Source: Voacanga thouarsii (lineage: Eukaryota; Streptophyta; Magnoliopsida; Gentianales; Apocynaceae). Taken from it: a stretch of 64,000 bases of DNA. A model generated the notes under the pieces. That model saw only the letters and a program-made list of their open reading frames with translations. It had not been told where the DNA came from and made no database searches. Of this stretch, positions 1 to 10,288 are shown in pieces (the first letter of the stretch is position 1; each line of letters begins with the position of its first letter). The position numbers and the translations under genes are program-made. The stretch lies in assembly GCA_026120185.1 (NCBI GenBank), contig JANUWF010002362.1, positions 310,001 to 374,000 of the forward strand, read 5' to 3'.

Positions 1-690
1 ATTTAAGGGAAGGCCATGAAAGATATTAAAAGCAAGCTTGAGAAGAAATGTGTAGGGGATGTACAACTTTTTGCATAGCTGCACCACAAATTGTGCAGGC
101 TTCAACTTCTCTACACGGCATCATGCATAGCTACAGCCATGAGTTTGGCTGAAAAGGCCTTGCATAGTCGTGCCACTTCCCATGCATAGCTATGCATCTT
201 GTAAGCCATAATATGATGTTTTGTTCTTGTTTTTACTTAACTTTGTTTTTTTATAGGAATTGACTTAAACAACGTGATCATATACAAGAAGGGGAACCAA
301 TCACACAACTAACCATTGAAGATCTAATGACGAGGGTAAGAATCAAATGATTTCAAGGACTCCAAGGCTTCTTAAAGGCTCACATGAAGTTGGAAGAACT
401 GTGGATATCATTTGAGGCCTTCAAAGAACAAATCTTGCAGATTAATCAAGAGGAAGATTAAAAAAGAACCAAGGAAATTGAGCAAGGAGTGGAATGCATA
501 CAAAAACTTAGCCTGCTGGCAGTGAGCAGGTGGCATCGCCCAACCCATGGCAAGTGGCACCGTCTAGTGCCTAAAGCAAGAAAGGCCAAAGAAATAGCAA
601 TCAAGTGGCATCGCCTAGGAGCAGGGCAAGTAGCAACCAGGAAATTAGAAATCAAGCAGTGTCGCCATTCCTAGGCTAAGTGGTGCTACT
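1..690. other. Unresolved, transposon-like sequence without an intact gene
   Basis: No credible gene is visible. Around 280-470 a broken plus-strand frame includes a run like LMTRVRIK followed by an acidic, glutamate-rich tail. This loosely resembles the TRxRAK-type tails at the end of some plant gypsy polyproteins, so this may be the decayed 3' end of a gypsy element lying to the left. The short frames at 458-655 and 489-674 fall in a motif repeat and are probably not genes. The assignment is weak. Confidence 0.25.
73..667. repeat. Two clusters of imperfect short repeats (TGCATAGC-type and GTGGCATCGCC-type)
   Basis: TGCATAG-type words recur at about 73, 123, 162 and 182, often next to GTGCCAC or its complement. 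GTGGCATCGCC is present at 530-540 and 605-615, with variants at 553-563 (GTGGCACCGTC) and about 657 (GTGTCGCC). They are irregularly spaced, so this is dispersed motif repetition rather than a clean tandem array. Confidence 0.45.
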
Positions 691-2204
691 CAATGTTGGG
701 AAGTAACATCCTTGTTTTGCATTTTTGAACTTGCTCTAGTTGTATTTCAAATTCTATAACTTTTGTTGACCTTTGAGGCTCACAAACTTGTTTTAAGGCC
801 ATCTTTTGACTAGGGTTAGACCTTGATTGTATAAATACTACTTAATTCTTGACATGAGAACACATTGCATTTTAAATATACAAACTTGAGAGGCATGAAC
901 ACTTGAGAAGATGTTCCTCCTTATTCTTCTCTAAATCCAAGACTTAACTTAGGGATTAGTCCACCATATTGTTGGTGTCTCTAAATAACCAAAGGATAAT
1001 TCAATTTCATTCTCTAGTTTCGATCTTAGATAGATTGTTCTTCTAAGGTTTTCCCTACAAATTAGATTGGGTGCCTATAACCTCCTATCTCATTTGTTCT
1101 TGGTTTCTAGCTCAATCAAGAATAATTAGGTATTATTATAGAAGTCTTAACCTACTAAATTAAGTGTCCTAGAGGCTTAGTTATTCTAAAGTTATTAGTT
1201 CATGGGATGGGTAAATCTTAGAGACCCATTTCATTCGACTTTTTCCACTATTTAAATCTCTCTTTTATTTTTTTCTTGTCTAAGTTACATTTAGCCATGA
1301 AATTTGTGCAAGAAACTCACTCTCAAGCTCTCATCAATTTTGTTCCCTTCTAATTTTCACAACTTGTTTTAAGTGTTAGGGCCTCAAAACTTATTCAATG
1401 CCTCTTAATATCTAGGGTTTGCAACCTAATTAGTCTATGGCATGTTATGTATTTAAATGCTCGTATAATACTTATTGAATACTATTGGATGATTATCAAA
1501 GATTAAATTGAGAGATTAAACATCTTGTAAGGGTTTCCTCCTTAGTTCTTTCTAGAAATTCAAAACCATCCTTAGGATATTTAGCCCTACCCTAGAATTA
1601 AATCTCTAAACATTCAAGGATAATTCAATTGATAATTCAAGATTAAGTTTTAGAATCTACGTTATTCAAAGGTTCTCTCTAGGTTCTTGATTAGGTGCTT
1701 CCTATCCTTCTAGTTTAATTTCTCTTGTTGGATTTTGGGTTCTTAAGTATTAATGTGGTAGATTTTTTTTCTATTAATCTTTAGGTCTTAAGTTGCTAAT
1801 TCACCCATGGTTCTTAATTGTCGATAAATTACTTATTTATTAATCAAATTTGATAATCAATTCTCTATTTTGAATGCCATTTCCATTGTTGCTATTGAAA
1901 TTTGGGACATTTTGATCCACGAATTGAAGAGTGATTGAACCCTTGGGAGATCACATCACTTTATTGAATAAAATTTGTTAGAGGATTGCTATCACCTATG
2001 ACATAAGGACTACCAATCATCAAAACAACTATTATATGACTATCACCGTTCATTTTGTTGACAATATTGGGATATTGCAACATAGGATTTTGAGGCATTT
2101 TTTCTTAGGTTTTCTTCTTGAATTTGATTTTTACTATAAAGTAGCAACTAACTAGTTAACACTTACACATTCAGTCCTTTGTTTGTTTTCTTTTTTTTTT
2201 CTTT
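691..2204. other. LTR-like noncoding region, ends not defined
   Basis: No gene is seen. A TGTTGGG start-like word lies at about 693 and a TATAAATA box at 830-837, a spacing usual for a plant LTR promoter on the plus strand. I found no matching CA terminus or target duplication, so the LTR reading is only suggestive. Poly-T tracts occur just before 2205. Confidence 0.25.
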
Positions 2205-3245
2205 TTTTTTTTTGTATCGAAAGGTTTGTCTGTGTTATTTTCTTATACTTGCTAAATTTTTGGAAGAAATCTTCTTCGATTGGAATAGTGACAAGAAGTT
2301 ATTTATAATAAACTTAATAACTATTCTACTAATGATAGCACTATTGAAGATCTCTTGGGAAAGTTTTAACATAGCTCTCTTATGTTACGTGGGAGTTTAT
2401 TCCATATGCGGTGTTGTGTGTACTTCTTGAATTTGATAGCCCAAGATAGATTGTCAATGATACATGAAGAGATTGACAAGATTCATAAAAAAATGTTAGA
2501 TTTTGGGTCGATTCACCCAAGGGAGTAGAGATTTGAAGAAGTTACACGTTAAAAAGGTATTCCATCTACCAAGAAGCTAGTTTTAGATTGTAAAATTAGA
2601 TAGAATTCAACCTTTATAATACGTTCCACTGCATTGCTATACAAAGACGTGTTTAATAGGCTGAAATATAGGAAGCATTATATACTTGCTTGCCAACTGA
2701 AGATGATTAGGTTTTGGCACAAGATATACTGCCTTTGAAATATTTTCAAAAACTAACTCTCTAATTGTAAATGTGTTTTTTCTTATTACTCACAATATTA
2801 AAATTGTGCTAAATAAGTGGCTTGTAAGTAAGAATCAATTGGTAAAAATAATATATGAAAGATGGTTTATAACTTTGATAAATATTGGAGAGATGTGCAT
2901 AGAATTATGGGTATATCTATAGTATTGGATCTACAATACGATATAAGCTAATGGGTTTAGTGAATTATGTTTTTCCCAAAATATTTGGTGTTGATGCTCC
3001 TATAAAGATTGAGAAAATTAAGAACTTTCATAGTGTTTTGTCTAAGACAAGTTAAAAAATGAGGAGTATTTAAGTTAGTTTACAAGTTCCTTATCATTTC
3101 AATCTCTTCAAGAACTTAAAAAGCCATCAAAAGCATTAATGGAAGATAATCTTGCTAGATTTGATTATTAGATGGTACCAAATGTGAATAACTTGATAGA
3201 AAAAATACAGTTTGATTGATATTTGGAGAAACTAGCTTTATCAAG
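2205..3245 (+). pseudogene. hAT-superfamily transposase, decayed central part
   Basis: Read across several frameshifts and stops, the plus strand gives short blocks in the order expected for plant hAT transposases (RICESLEEPER/Ac-like, zf-BED family). NYSTNDSTIEDLLGKF lies at about 2320-2365 and RCCVYFLNLIAQDRL at about 2408-2455. TKKLVLDCKIR followed by NSTF at about 2567-2613 corresponds to the family's L-D-x-x-T-R-W-N-S-T block, with the Trp codon now TAG. A later block near 2855-3000 resembles the segment that ends in YFPKI(Y/F)G. Active members cut and paste DNA in the nucleus; this one cannot. The coding sequence is broken by transposon insertions from 3246 and resumes at about 6815. 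No N-terminal BED finger or terminal inverted repeat was recognised. Confidence 0.8.
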
Positions 3246-3567
3246 TGTTAGGACATCGAAAGGAAAATAAACAAGAACAATAGGAGACACGCAATATGTA
3301 ATACCCCCCCCAAAACCACCTTTGACTATAGGGAAAAGTCATGCATTGCATAGCATTTTGCATTTTATGTGGTAGCTTAGAATTATTTTATTTGCATGGA
3401 TGCATGTGAATTTATCCGTTGCTCTTGCATTTGAATTAATTGATGTGACATAGTTGTGTTGTTAAAGATTTAGATAAGGGAGGTTTGGTCGAAGATTTGG
3501 AAGGATGAGTATTGGGGGGTGGTGAGAACTGATTGTAGAAAAAATTAGTATTGGAGTTGTTTTGGAA

Positions 3568-3613
3568 TAGCGGGGAGGTTGGTGATTTCCTTTCGTGACC
3601 CGAGTTCGAATCC
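3568..3613 (+). other. Degenerate tRNA-like pol III box A/B stretch in LTR A
   Basis: Box-B-like AGTTCGAATCC at 3603-3613 matches the GGTTCRANNCC consensus at all but one position. A box-A-like TAGCGGGGAGG at 3568-3578 matches 9 of 11 consensus positions. The spacing (35) is shorter than usual and no full cloverleaf was drawn. It lies about 270 bases from the LTR start, close to where C1 and C2 carry a better tRNA-like block. Confidence 0.4.
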
Positions 3614-5626
3614 TACCTTTTGTGAAGTTAGTTTCTCTTCTTAAAAATTCCTTTCCTTAGAGTTTCCATGTCTTGGCCGAAAAAGATCTAGCAAACCTAG
3701 AGAAATTTTAGTGTCATTATTCCAAGGAAATAAGTCTCTATATTTATTTCCTAAATTTAAGGACCTTGATGTGAATAAAGTTCACTTTTAATTTTCAGCT
3801 TTTATTCCTTAAGATTTTCGAAAAACCCCTAGCTAATAATTAAAATTTCAACTTGAATTTAGCTAGATAGATCTTGTCATGGATAGTTGGAATTAATGAA
3901 GCATTTTTCTAGTAGGAAACCTTGTTAATTTTAACCCTAGAACCTACGCTAAAAATCTGGGAAAAAATTCCAGCAAGTGCCGCCACTTCTTAGAGGAATT
4001 TTAGCTCAACTTAAACTCTTCCAAAGTTAGGAAATCATATACTAAATCCTTTAGTAAATCAGATTTTTATTTCAATCCTAATTCAACTAGGATTTTCTTC
4101 CTAAACCTAGCAGAATTTCGGCAGCTTTGTGTTAACACAAGCTGTCCGAAATTCCAGCACCTTTAAGTACAATCCAACCCTTCAAACCCTAACTCAAATC
4201 CCCTAAAACATCTTCCATCAATTTAGATTATCTTTGTTGTGCAAAACCAGATTTTACTTACACAAATTCCAGAATTTCGGCCAGCTAGGAAACTAGGATT
4301 TTCGACAGCTTTGTACAAAAAATTTCGGCCAGCCTTGTACTCCTATTCCAACCGAAATTCTACACACAAACACACCAAAAAACCCCAGCTGATCAAGCTA
4401 TTTTTCAGTGCCTAAAACCCTCATTTTTTTCTCTGGAAATTTCGGCAAAACCACAGCTAAAACAGTCCAGAAATTCTTCCTCTCCTGTTCAGCAATTTCG
4501 CACAGCAAAACTACTGCACGCGCACAGAAATTTCAACCCTAAAAACCTTTGCAAACTCTTCTTTGTTTGGCCCAAAATTCTGAACACAATCAGCCCTTCT
4601 CTTGAGCAATAGTTCAGCCAGCACAAGGGAGCAAAATTGCAGAATATTTTCTCCCTTAAACCCTCTCAAAGTCGGCAGCAAGAAGGCACTCGTGAGCTGC
4701 AATTTTCGGCCTTGCTGTCCAAAAAACCTAAAGCCATTAGGAGTCTTTCTAAACATCACCATCTAACCCTAAACCAATCTTCTCTAACTCTAAATCATAG
4801 CAGCCGTCTATCCTCTCCATTCTACACAAAAATTCTAGCAAAAACTCCACAGCAAATTTTTGAAAACCTCAAGAACAACACCTAGCAAAAACCGATCACC
4901 CTCCAAGGTAAGCAAAAACCATCTCAACTTCTTGATTACTTTCTTCCATCAATTCTCTTCCTTTTCTTCTTTGGAATCACGCCATCTCAAGGCTGATTTC
5001 ATCTCTTTATGCATTCTCGATCATAAGGAAGGAAAAAGGAGATAACTTTTCTCTTCTAATCCAATGAACTCGGGACAATCACCATAAGAGCATCGGGATC
5101 TTGCTACCCGGTTGTTGTAAGGTACGGAAATACTTACTCTTAATGCCGGAATTAAGGTTTAAGGTAGTAGATGATGTCTATTACCTTGTTGTATATATGG
5201 TCATAGTATATGATCTTAGGGGATTGTGAATTGTTATGAAAATAAATGAGTTTGGCACATGTTCGAATTAGTTGAAGCCCTGATCATGATATTATATGGT
5301 TTAGATCAGGAGGATAATTGAGAAAAGCAAGCTGTGAATTTATCTCGTTTATCTTAGGCATATCAAGTAAGTCCTTGCATAAACTCTTTTGTTAAATGTT
5401 GTGATGGCAAGTCTATGTTGTGAGGCTTTGTAAAGCTATTGTTGAACTATGTTTGCTTGGGTTGTAAATGTGGATATTTATTCTTTAAACGGTTTCATCA
5501 AACTAACAATTTTATCAAGAAAACTATTCTTTTCCTTAAACTTTTAGAAATCTCTTTTAAAGAAAACCACGTTTTACAAAGCCAAGGTTTGGAAATATTG
5601 TGAATCAGGAATTGACGAATATGTTC

Positions 5627-5640
5627 GTTGAGTACTCAAT
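5627..5640. promoter_or_regulatory. TTGAGTACTCAA palindrome in LTR A
   Basis: A perfect 12-bp palindrome sits at 5628-5639. The same core occurs in the LTRs at 26684-26697, 37669-37678 (10-bp core), 56630-56641, 58199-58210 and 62609-62620. Conservation across diverged LTRs suggests a functional site, but the role is unknown. Confidence 0.5.
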
Positions 5641-6814
5641 AAGGGTAGGCTAACAATACTAGTCTTGGAGGGCTAGAGTAAGTCTTCTGGTAGAAGGCCA
5701 CCTCCAGAAGATAAGCTCTGCTTGAAAAGGCAACAGTATTGGTTGGTCAGGCCGATCCGAGATAGCATGTGTACCTGGTAAGGTATTATTTATTTTCCCA
5801 GCATGGACACCCGGATGGTTTTGTTGGGTGTAGAGAAGGAGGAGTATCTCACCCGGTGAGCTGTACACTCACCTTGATCAGAACGCCCAACGTGTGGTAA
5901 TCTGGTTCGGACAAGGTGCACAAAGTGTGGTGCCTTGGCCATTTTGTTCTCATGAAGCCCAACGTGTGGTGACATGACTGTTTATTCGAGTGGATGATTG
6001 TTTTGTGTAAAGTATGATTATGGAAAAACCCACTATTTGCGAAAGAGAAATTATTTATGACTTGCCAAATATTTCTACAAATGTTTTCCGCTTTGCATAC
6101 ACGTACAGTTTTAAACACCATGTGCACACACAGGACTTACTGAGATTTATTCTCACACTGTTTTACATCATGTTTTCAGGAGATAGACTATGCTGAGTCA
6201 GCGGGGCATTGATAGTTGAAGCTTTTCTAATTATTGTCATCTTTGCTTAGGAGACATTTGTTGTTTAAGCTGTTGAACGATTAATTGTTTTTATTTCGTT
6301 TTACTCCAAGTTAAGCCTGATGTAATAAGAGTATTTCTTTATTTATCTAAGTTGAATCTCTTGGAGGTTGCCTTTGTATTTTATACCTCGTTTTAAAGAC
6401 CCCTTGTCCTATGGGATGGGGCGACATCCCCGCCCTTTTAGGGTACGTAGTCGTGGGGTGTTACACAATATATTTTGCGAAGACCACGAAAAATATTATT
6501 AACTCAAGAAGAATTACAAGGATAATTGGTATTATTTCCAATATCTCCTATCCTCAAAACACCCTCTTGCAATCACACTCTTGCCTACCTATCTCAATAT
6601 CAAAGCAGGACAACCCTCTTGCTCTTTTACATACAAAAGACCTCAACCCAAGCTTCCTTATATAGGACTTAGTTGAGACAATGTCCTAGTCTAAAACAAT
6701 ATAGGATAAGCACAATAAGAATAGTTTCCTAGTTGAAATTAACTAATCTATAGCTATCCCAGCGTGACTCTCTAATCCTACTAGGAATGCAAGACAAATC
6801 TCAACACCAAAAAC

Positions 6815-7050
6815 TAGTGAAGTTTTTTATATTTTAGCTTGGTGCAAGACAAATGGAACCAAATATCCCATTATTCAAGTAATTATTAGGGATATATTTT
6901 GTATTCCAATATCCATAGTTACTTTGGAGTCTGCATTTAGTACTAGAAAAAGATGGTAAATCCATATCGAAGTAGACTTAGTTCAGAAATACTTGAAGCT
7001 TTGATGTGTAGCCAAATTGGTTGTGTGCTAATATTAAAGGTATATATAAT
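6815..7050 (+). pseudogene. hAT transposase C-terminal dimerisation domain remnant
   Basis: After the F/A insertion the hAT reading resumes. TNGTKYPII and then IPISIVTLESAFST (about 6900-6945) are the hallmark region of the hAT C-terminal dimerisation domain, where the family has a conserved Val-x-SESAFS core. It is followed by a degraded segment ending in a QNW-like block near 7010-7020 (the family's E-A-L-x-C-x-x-(D/N)-W). Several stops and frameshifts interrupt it. Together with 2205-3245 it forms one dead transposase gene. Its 3' terminal inverted repeat was not found. Confidence 0.8.
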
Positions 7051-8073
7051 AAATATAGTTTATAAATTGTGTGGTAATTATTTTATGTTTTAATTAATTA
7101 ATTAATTCTTTTACATGTCCTTCTACGACGAAGGGAGAGTTTGGCTCTATTTTAGAAGACATGGATGTTGATAATAAGGCACTAAACTTTTTTTAAACTT
7201 ATTATCATTTATATTTTTTTATTTTGTTAATGTTTTGCTCTCCTGATTAATATTTTGGATAATCTAGAAAAATTTAAACATTACTAATAATTTTTATTTC
7301 CTAGGTGAGCGAATGAAGTTTGGATTTAGGAAATGCAAGTCTTCCTGAGCATTAGGCATATAATTTTTCAAAATTGTACTTTCCATAATTATTATGTACT
7401 ATTTAGAATTTATTATAATCTATACTTTGTTATAGTTCATACAATTTAGTTATTTGAAGTTTATTTTGAGATATTATTATTTTTTGGTAAATTATTTAGT
7501 TTATTATGATCTACAATTTATTATGGTTCCTATAATTTAGTTATTTGGAGTTTATTTTAGTATTTTATTATCATTTTATGAGTAAATTTTGTTGAAAATA
7601 TGATTGTGATGAACTTTTTATGGTTGTGCTTTGCATTTTTTTAGGTTTTCTGTTTTATTTTCTGAACTTTAGACCTAACTAAATAAGTTTAGATTCGGTT
7701 AGCTCGTTAGATCCCCTCTTCCTCATTAGGTTAGGACTAATGATATTTTGTCTCTAGTAGGCCAAAGGCAAGGATTCTTGTCTTTTTCCATGTCTTTTTT
7801 CATATCGGAGATGGGCTAAAGATGGGGGAAAGGGAAAAATAAGGAAAGGCAAGGGAAGAGCCAGAACTTCTAGTCGGTAGCAGCTGATTTCTTTGCCACT
7901 GCTTTACTTTTCTTGGTCTCCTTTGTTTTTTGTTCGGTCCCCTTATTGGGTTTTTGTAGTTTAGCCATGGCAGATAAAGTTTGAAGGTTTTGGTTTGTCT
8001 AGTTTTGTTGAGAGAACGACATCTAGAAGAAGGAGAAAAATGAAAGCTTTAGATTTTGAAAAGAGAAGATAAT
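7051..8073. other. AT-rich region between the hAT remnant and E0; no clear gene
   Basis: 7051-7600 is very AT-rich, possibly hAT 3' flank. 7700-8073 is less AT-rich. On the minus strand it continues the 3' part of the Sirevirus-like element that ends at 10289, and it contains the small ORF described separately. No LTR boundary for that element was identified here. Confidence 0.3.
7870..7968 (-). CDS. Short Lys-rich ORF (32 aa) downstream of the Sirevirus-like pol
   Basis: ATG at 7966-7968 in a good plant start context (CCATGG) opens 32 codons beginning MAKLQKPNKGTEQ, rich in Lys and Thr, ending at TAG 7870-7872. In the minus-strand direction it lies downstream of the copia pol that ends at 10289, after removal of solo LTR E0. 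Some Sireviruses carry an extra env-like frame at this place, so it could be the truncated start of such a frame. No homologous motif proves this, and it may be chance. Confidence 0.2.
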   Translation of the reverse strand: MAKLQKPNKGTEQKTKETKKSKAVAKKSAATD

Positions 8074-9918
8074 TGATAGGGTCTAAATTAGTCATTATTT
8101 TCCTAGTTATTTGAGGTTAAATTAAGACACTTTTTATACAATAACTAGTCATATTCCTTCTTATTTAATATTTCCTTTATAAAAATATTTTTCTGTAATT
8201 TTATACAAAAATAGGAGAAATTTGGAGTTAATTGTATAATTTTCCAGCACAGCCCCAGCACCAAGCTAAGAGAATAGAGTCGGTGCCGGTTAGCTACTAG
8301 CATAACAAAGGAAATCCAAGGAATTGATGGAACAGAGGAACAATTGCAATTGGAAATTAGAAGAGAAAAGGTGGAAAATGGCTAAAGGAAGCCGTGGCAT
8401 GGCACTGCTCACTCCCGGACAAAGACATACAGCAAAACGGAAGAGAACAAAAGCAACAAAGCAAAAGGAAGAAATTAAAATCAGTGGGCCAAGGTGAAGT
8501 CCACAAAAACGAATAGTAAAAGCACAAAAGGAAGAAAGTGGATTCTGGATGGTTTGTAGCTCACTTAAGCCGACGCAATAACAGGAGAAGAAAAGGGAAA
8601 TAAGTTTTGGGTGGCTTGGTAAGGAAAACGGCTTAATTCAGCCAATGCAACAAAGAAAATCAGCAATGGTGGGCGGCTCGGTTGTCCTCACATCTGGAAG
8701 CCGAATTCCACAATTACAGATTCAACATCAATTAAAGGCTCCAGCACAAAATGACAAAGGAAGACTTCAACTTCTCAATTGAACAAAATAAGGCGGTAGA
8801 CCCTTTAATTTTTATTTAGAATTTTATTTAGATTTTATTAATCCTTTTTGGTTTTGGATTTTTTAGGTAATTACTTCTTCTTTACTTAGAATTCTTTTAG
8901 GAACTTTGTAAGCCTATAAATAAAGGCTATTTACCTTAGAAAAGAGAGGTGCACAATGTAAAGACTTAGATATATTTTAGAGTGCACCACCAATATTTTC
9001 TCGAGAGAAATAAATCAAGGAGGATTGTACAAGAGGGTTTACAAAGGAAGAAAAAGAAGGCTTGTCTATGAGTGCTTTTTTTATTTTGTTTTATTTTTCT
9101 TGAACAATGATGTATTAATTGTTTTATTGTAATTTAACATTGTTTTCGGTATTCATGATTTTTAGAGTTACCTTGATCTCTTGATTAATTAATTGTTATT
9201 CTTGGTATTTAATTACTTGTGTTGATTACAAAATTAGTTGGTTGTTTCTTTCCATTAACTTACTTGAAAAAGGAGTTGATAGTGGTTTCAATTCGTTAAT
9301 TTCATATTTGTTGTCTCTTAACTTGCTTGAAAAAGAGGTTAATTGCGAAGAATAGGATAACTAAAGGTTAATTGATGTCTGCTAGAATATGGATTCATTG
9401 GTTAATTTCATGTTTTAAGTTTGCCAGAATATGGAGATTTTATCAAGGATTGTGGTTAAATGCACCTTTTGGGTGAATTAGTTGAGACAAAATATGTGAT
9501 GCTAATTTGTCTAGAAGATAATGATTTCATAGATTGAAAAAGAAGTGAATCTATCTTAATCCTTCATAATGCCAAGAGAATGATTAGTTATGATAATGAT
9601 TAGGTACTTTAATGTCATGTTTGTCAAAATAATGGTTTAAGTTACATAATTCTCCATCCTTGACATGTATATATTCTTTTATTTTGTTTTATTTCCTTTT
9701 TATTTATTTTTCACTTTATTGAGTCGGTTAAATAATGAAAGAAAAGTAATTAATGTATACTTGTTCCTAGAGGATTGACACTCGTTTGAACCCTACGCTA
9801 TGCTTAATGATGAATATGCTTGCTCATATGTGTAATTTGGGGTTAACGTTTTAATTTAAACTTGATTGGAAATGTGCTTATTTCTATATGATTTTTATAC
9901 TCAAATCCATACACATCA
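8074..9918 (+). mobile_element. Solo LTR E0, 1.85 kb, Tat/Athila-like noncoding family
   Basis: The unit starts TGATAGGGTC and ends ACACATCA, flanked by ATAAT at 8069-8073 and 9919-9923. The same family gives the LTRs of E2 (42591-44511, 47548-49467) and solo LTR E1. A TATAAATA box lies at 8915-8922, about 840 bases in. The 5' half carries GGCT...AGCC palindromic words (e.g. CGGCTTAATTCAGCC near 8630). No ORF is convincing. The family assignment rests on E2, whose 3' end has the GTGTGGGGGAG polypurine tract typical of plant Tat/Athila gypsy elements. Confidence 0.85.
8915..8922 (+). promoter_or_regulatory. TATA box of LTR E0
   Basis: TATAAATA is preceded by GCC and followed by AAGG. The same box in the same context occurs at 40257-40264, 43494-43501 and 48447-48454, which supports it as the family's LTR promoter. 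Confidence 0.6.
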
Positions 9919-10288
9919 ATAATTTTTTAGGGATATGATAAAATATTATAACAAGGAGAAAGAGAGAGAGAATTTGCAGTTGAAATGGTCAAAAAGTGCA
10001 GATGTTTGAAATTTTAAAAATTTAAAAATTTTGAACATATATATTGTCCATCCGATTTGCCTGTTCAAAACGTGTGTCACATATAGCCATAGGTTGTTGT
10101 GATTTTAGACTTGGAAACCAATCCAAAATACCTATTTGATTTTGACATAGAATATTTTAGCTTGAAAGATAGTTCTAGTGAGGGGATTTTAATTTCACTT
10201 CGTCCAAACACTACATCTAGAATCTCCATCTAAAATTAGAAACCTTCAGGAACCTACAAGAATAAACAACTAACTCCAGCAAAAATCA
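9919..10288. other. 3' noncoding part of the Sirevirus-like element; no gene
   Basis: On the minus strand this follows the pol stop at 10289. There is a GA-rich stretch at about 9960-9975 and short A/T-runs at 10010-10035. Solo LTR E0 was inserted at its left edge. No LTR terminus or polypurine tract could be fixed. Confidence 0.35.

Larger units (their letters stand above)
3297..6465 (+). mobile_element. Solo LTR A, 3.17 kb, gypsy chromovirus-like family
   Basis: The unit starts TGTAATACCCC and ends GGGGTGTTACA, with a perfect 5-bp duplication CAATA at 3292-3296 and 6466-6470. It has no coding capacity. Its last ~90 bases (GACCCCTTGTCC, GGGGCGACAT, then GTGTTACA) are shared with C1, C2, D and the LTRs of the coding gypsy at 25692-42125, which ties A to that LTR superfamily. 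Most likely it is a solo LTR left by LTR-LTR recombination. Other visible parts are a degenerate tRNA-like stretch near 3568-3613, a TTGAGTACTCAA palindrome at 5628-5639, and repeats of an ACGTGTGGT-type motif near 5886-5970. It is the same family as D but in the opposite orientation. Confidence 0.8.
3246..6806 (+). mobile_element. Putative small solo LTR (F) in the hAT gene, itself interrupted by solo LTR A
   Basis: Removing A (3297-6465 plus one target duplication) leaves about 390 bases that begin TGTTAGGAC (3246) and end CTCAACA (6806). They separate two parts of the hAT transposase. TG...CA ends and TGTT/AACA inverted termini fit an LTR. The flanking five bases (TCAAG and CCAAA) match poorly, so either the duplication has decayed or the borders are slightly wrong. 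No coding capacity is seen. Confidence 0.4.

Noticed and set aside
901..1760. Possible diverged tandem duplication (about 900-1140 and 1520-1760)
   Set aside because: Only loose word similarity (TTCCTCCTTA, GGATAATTCAATT, TAGGTGC-like); could not be aligned with confidence by eye.
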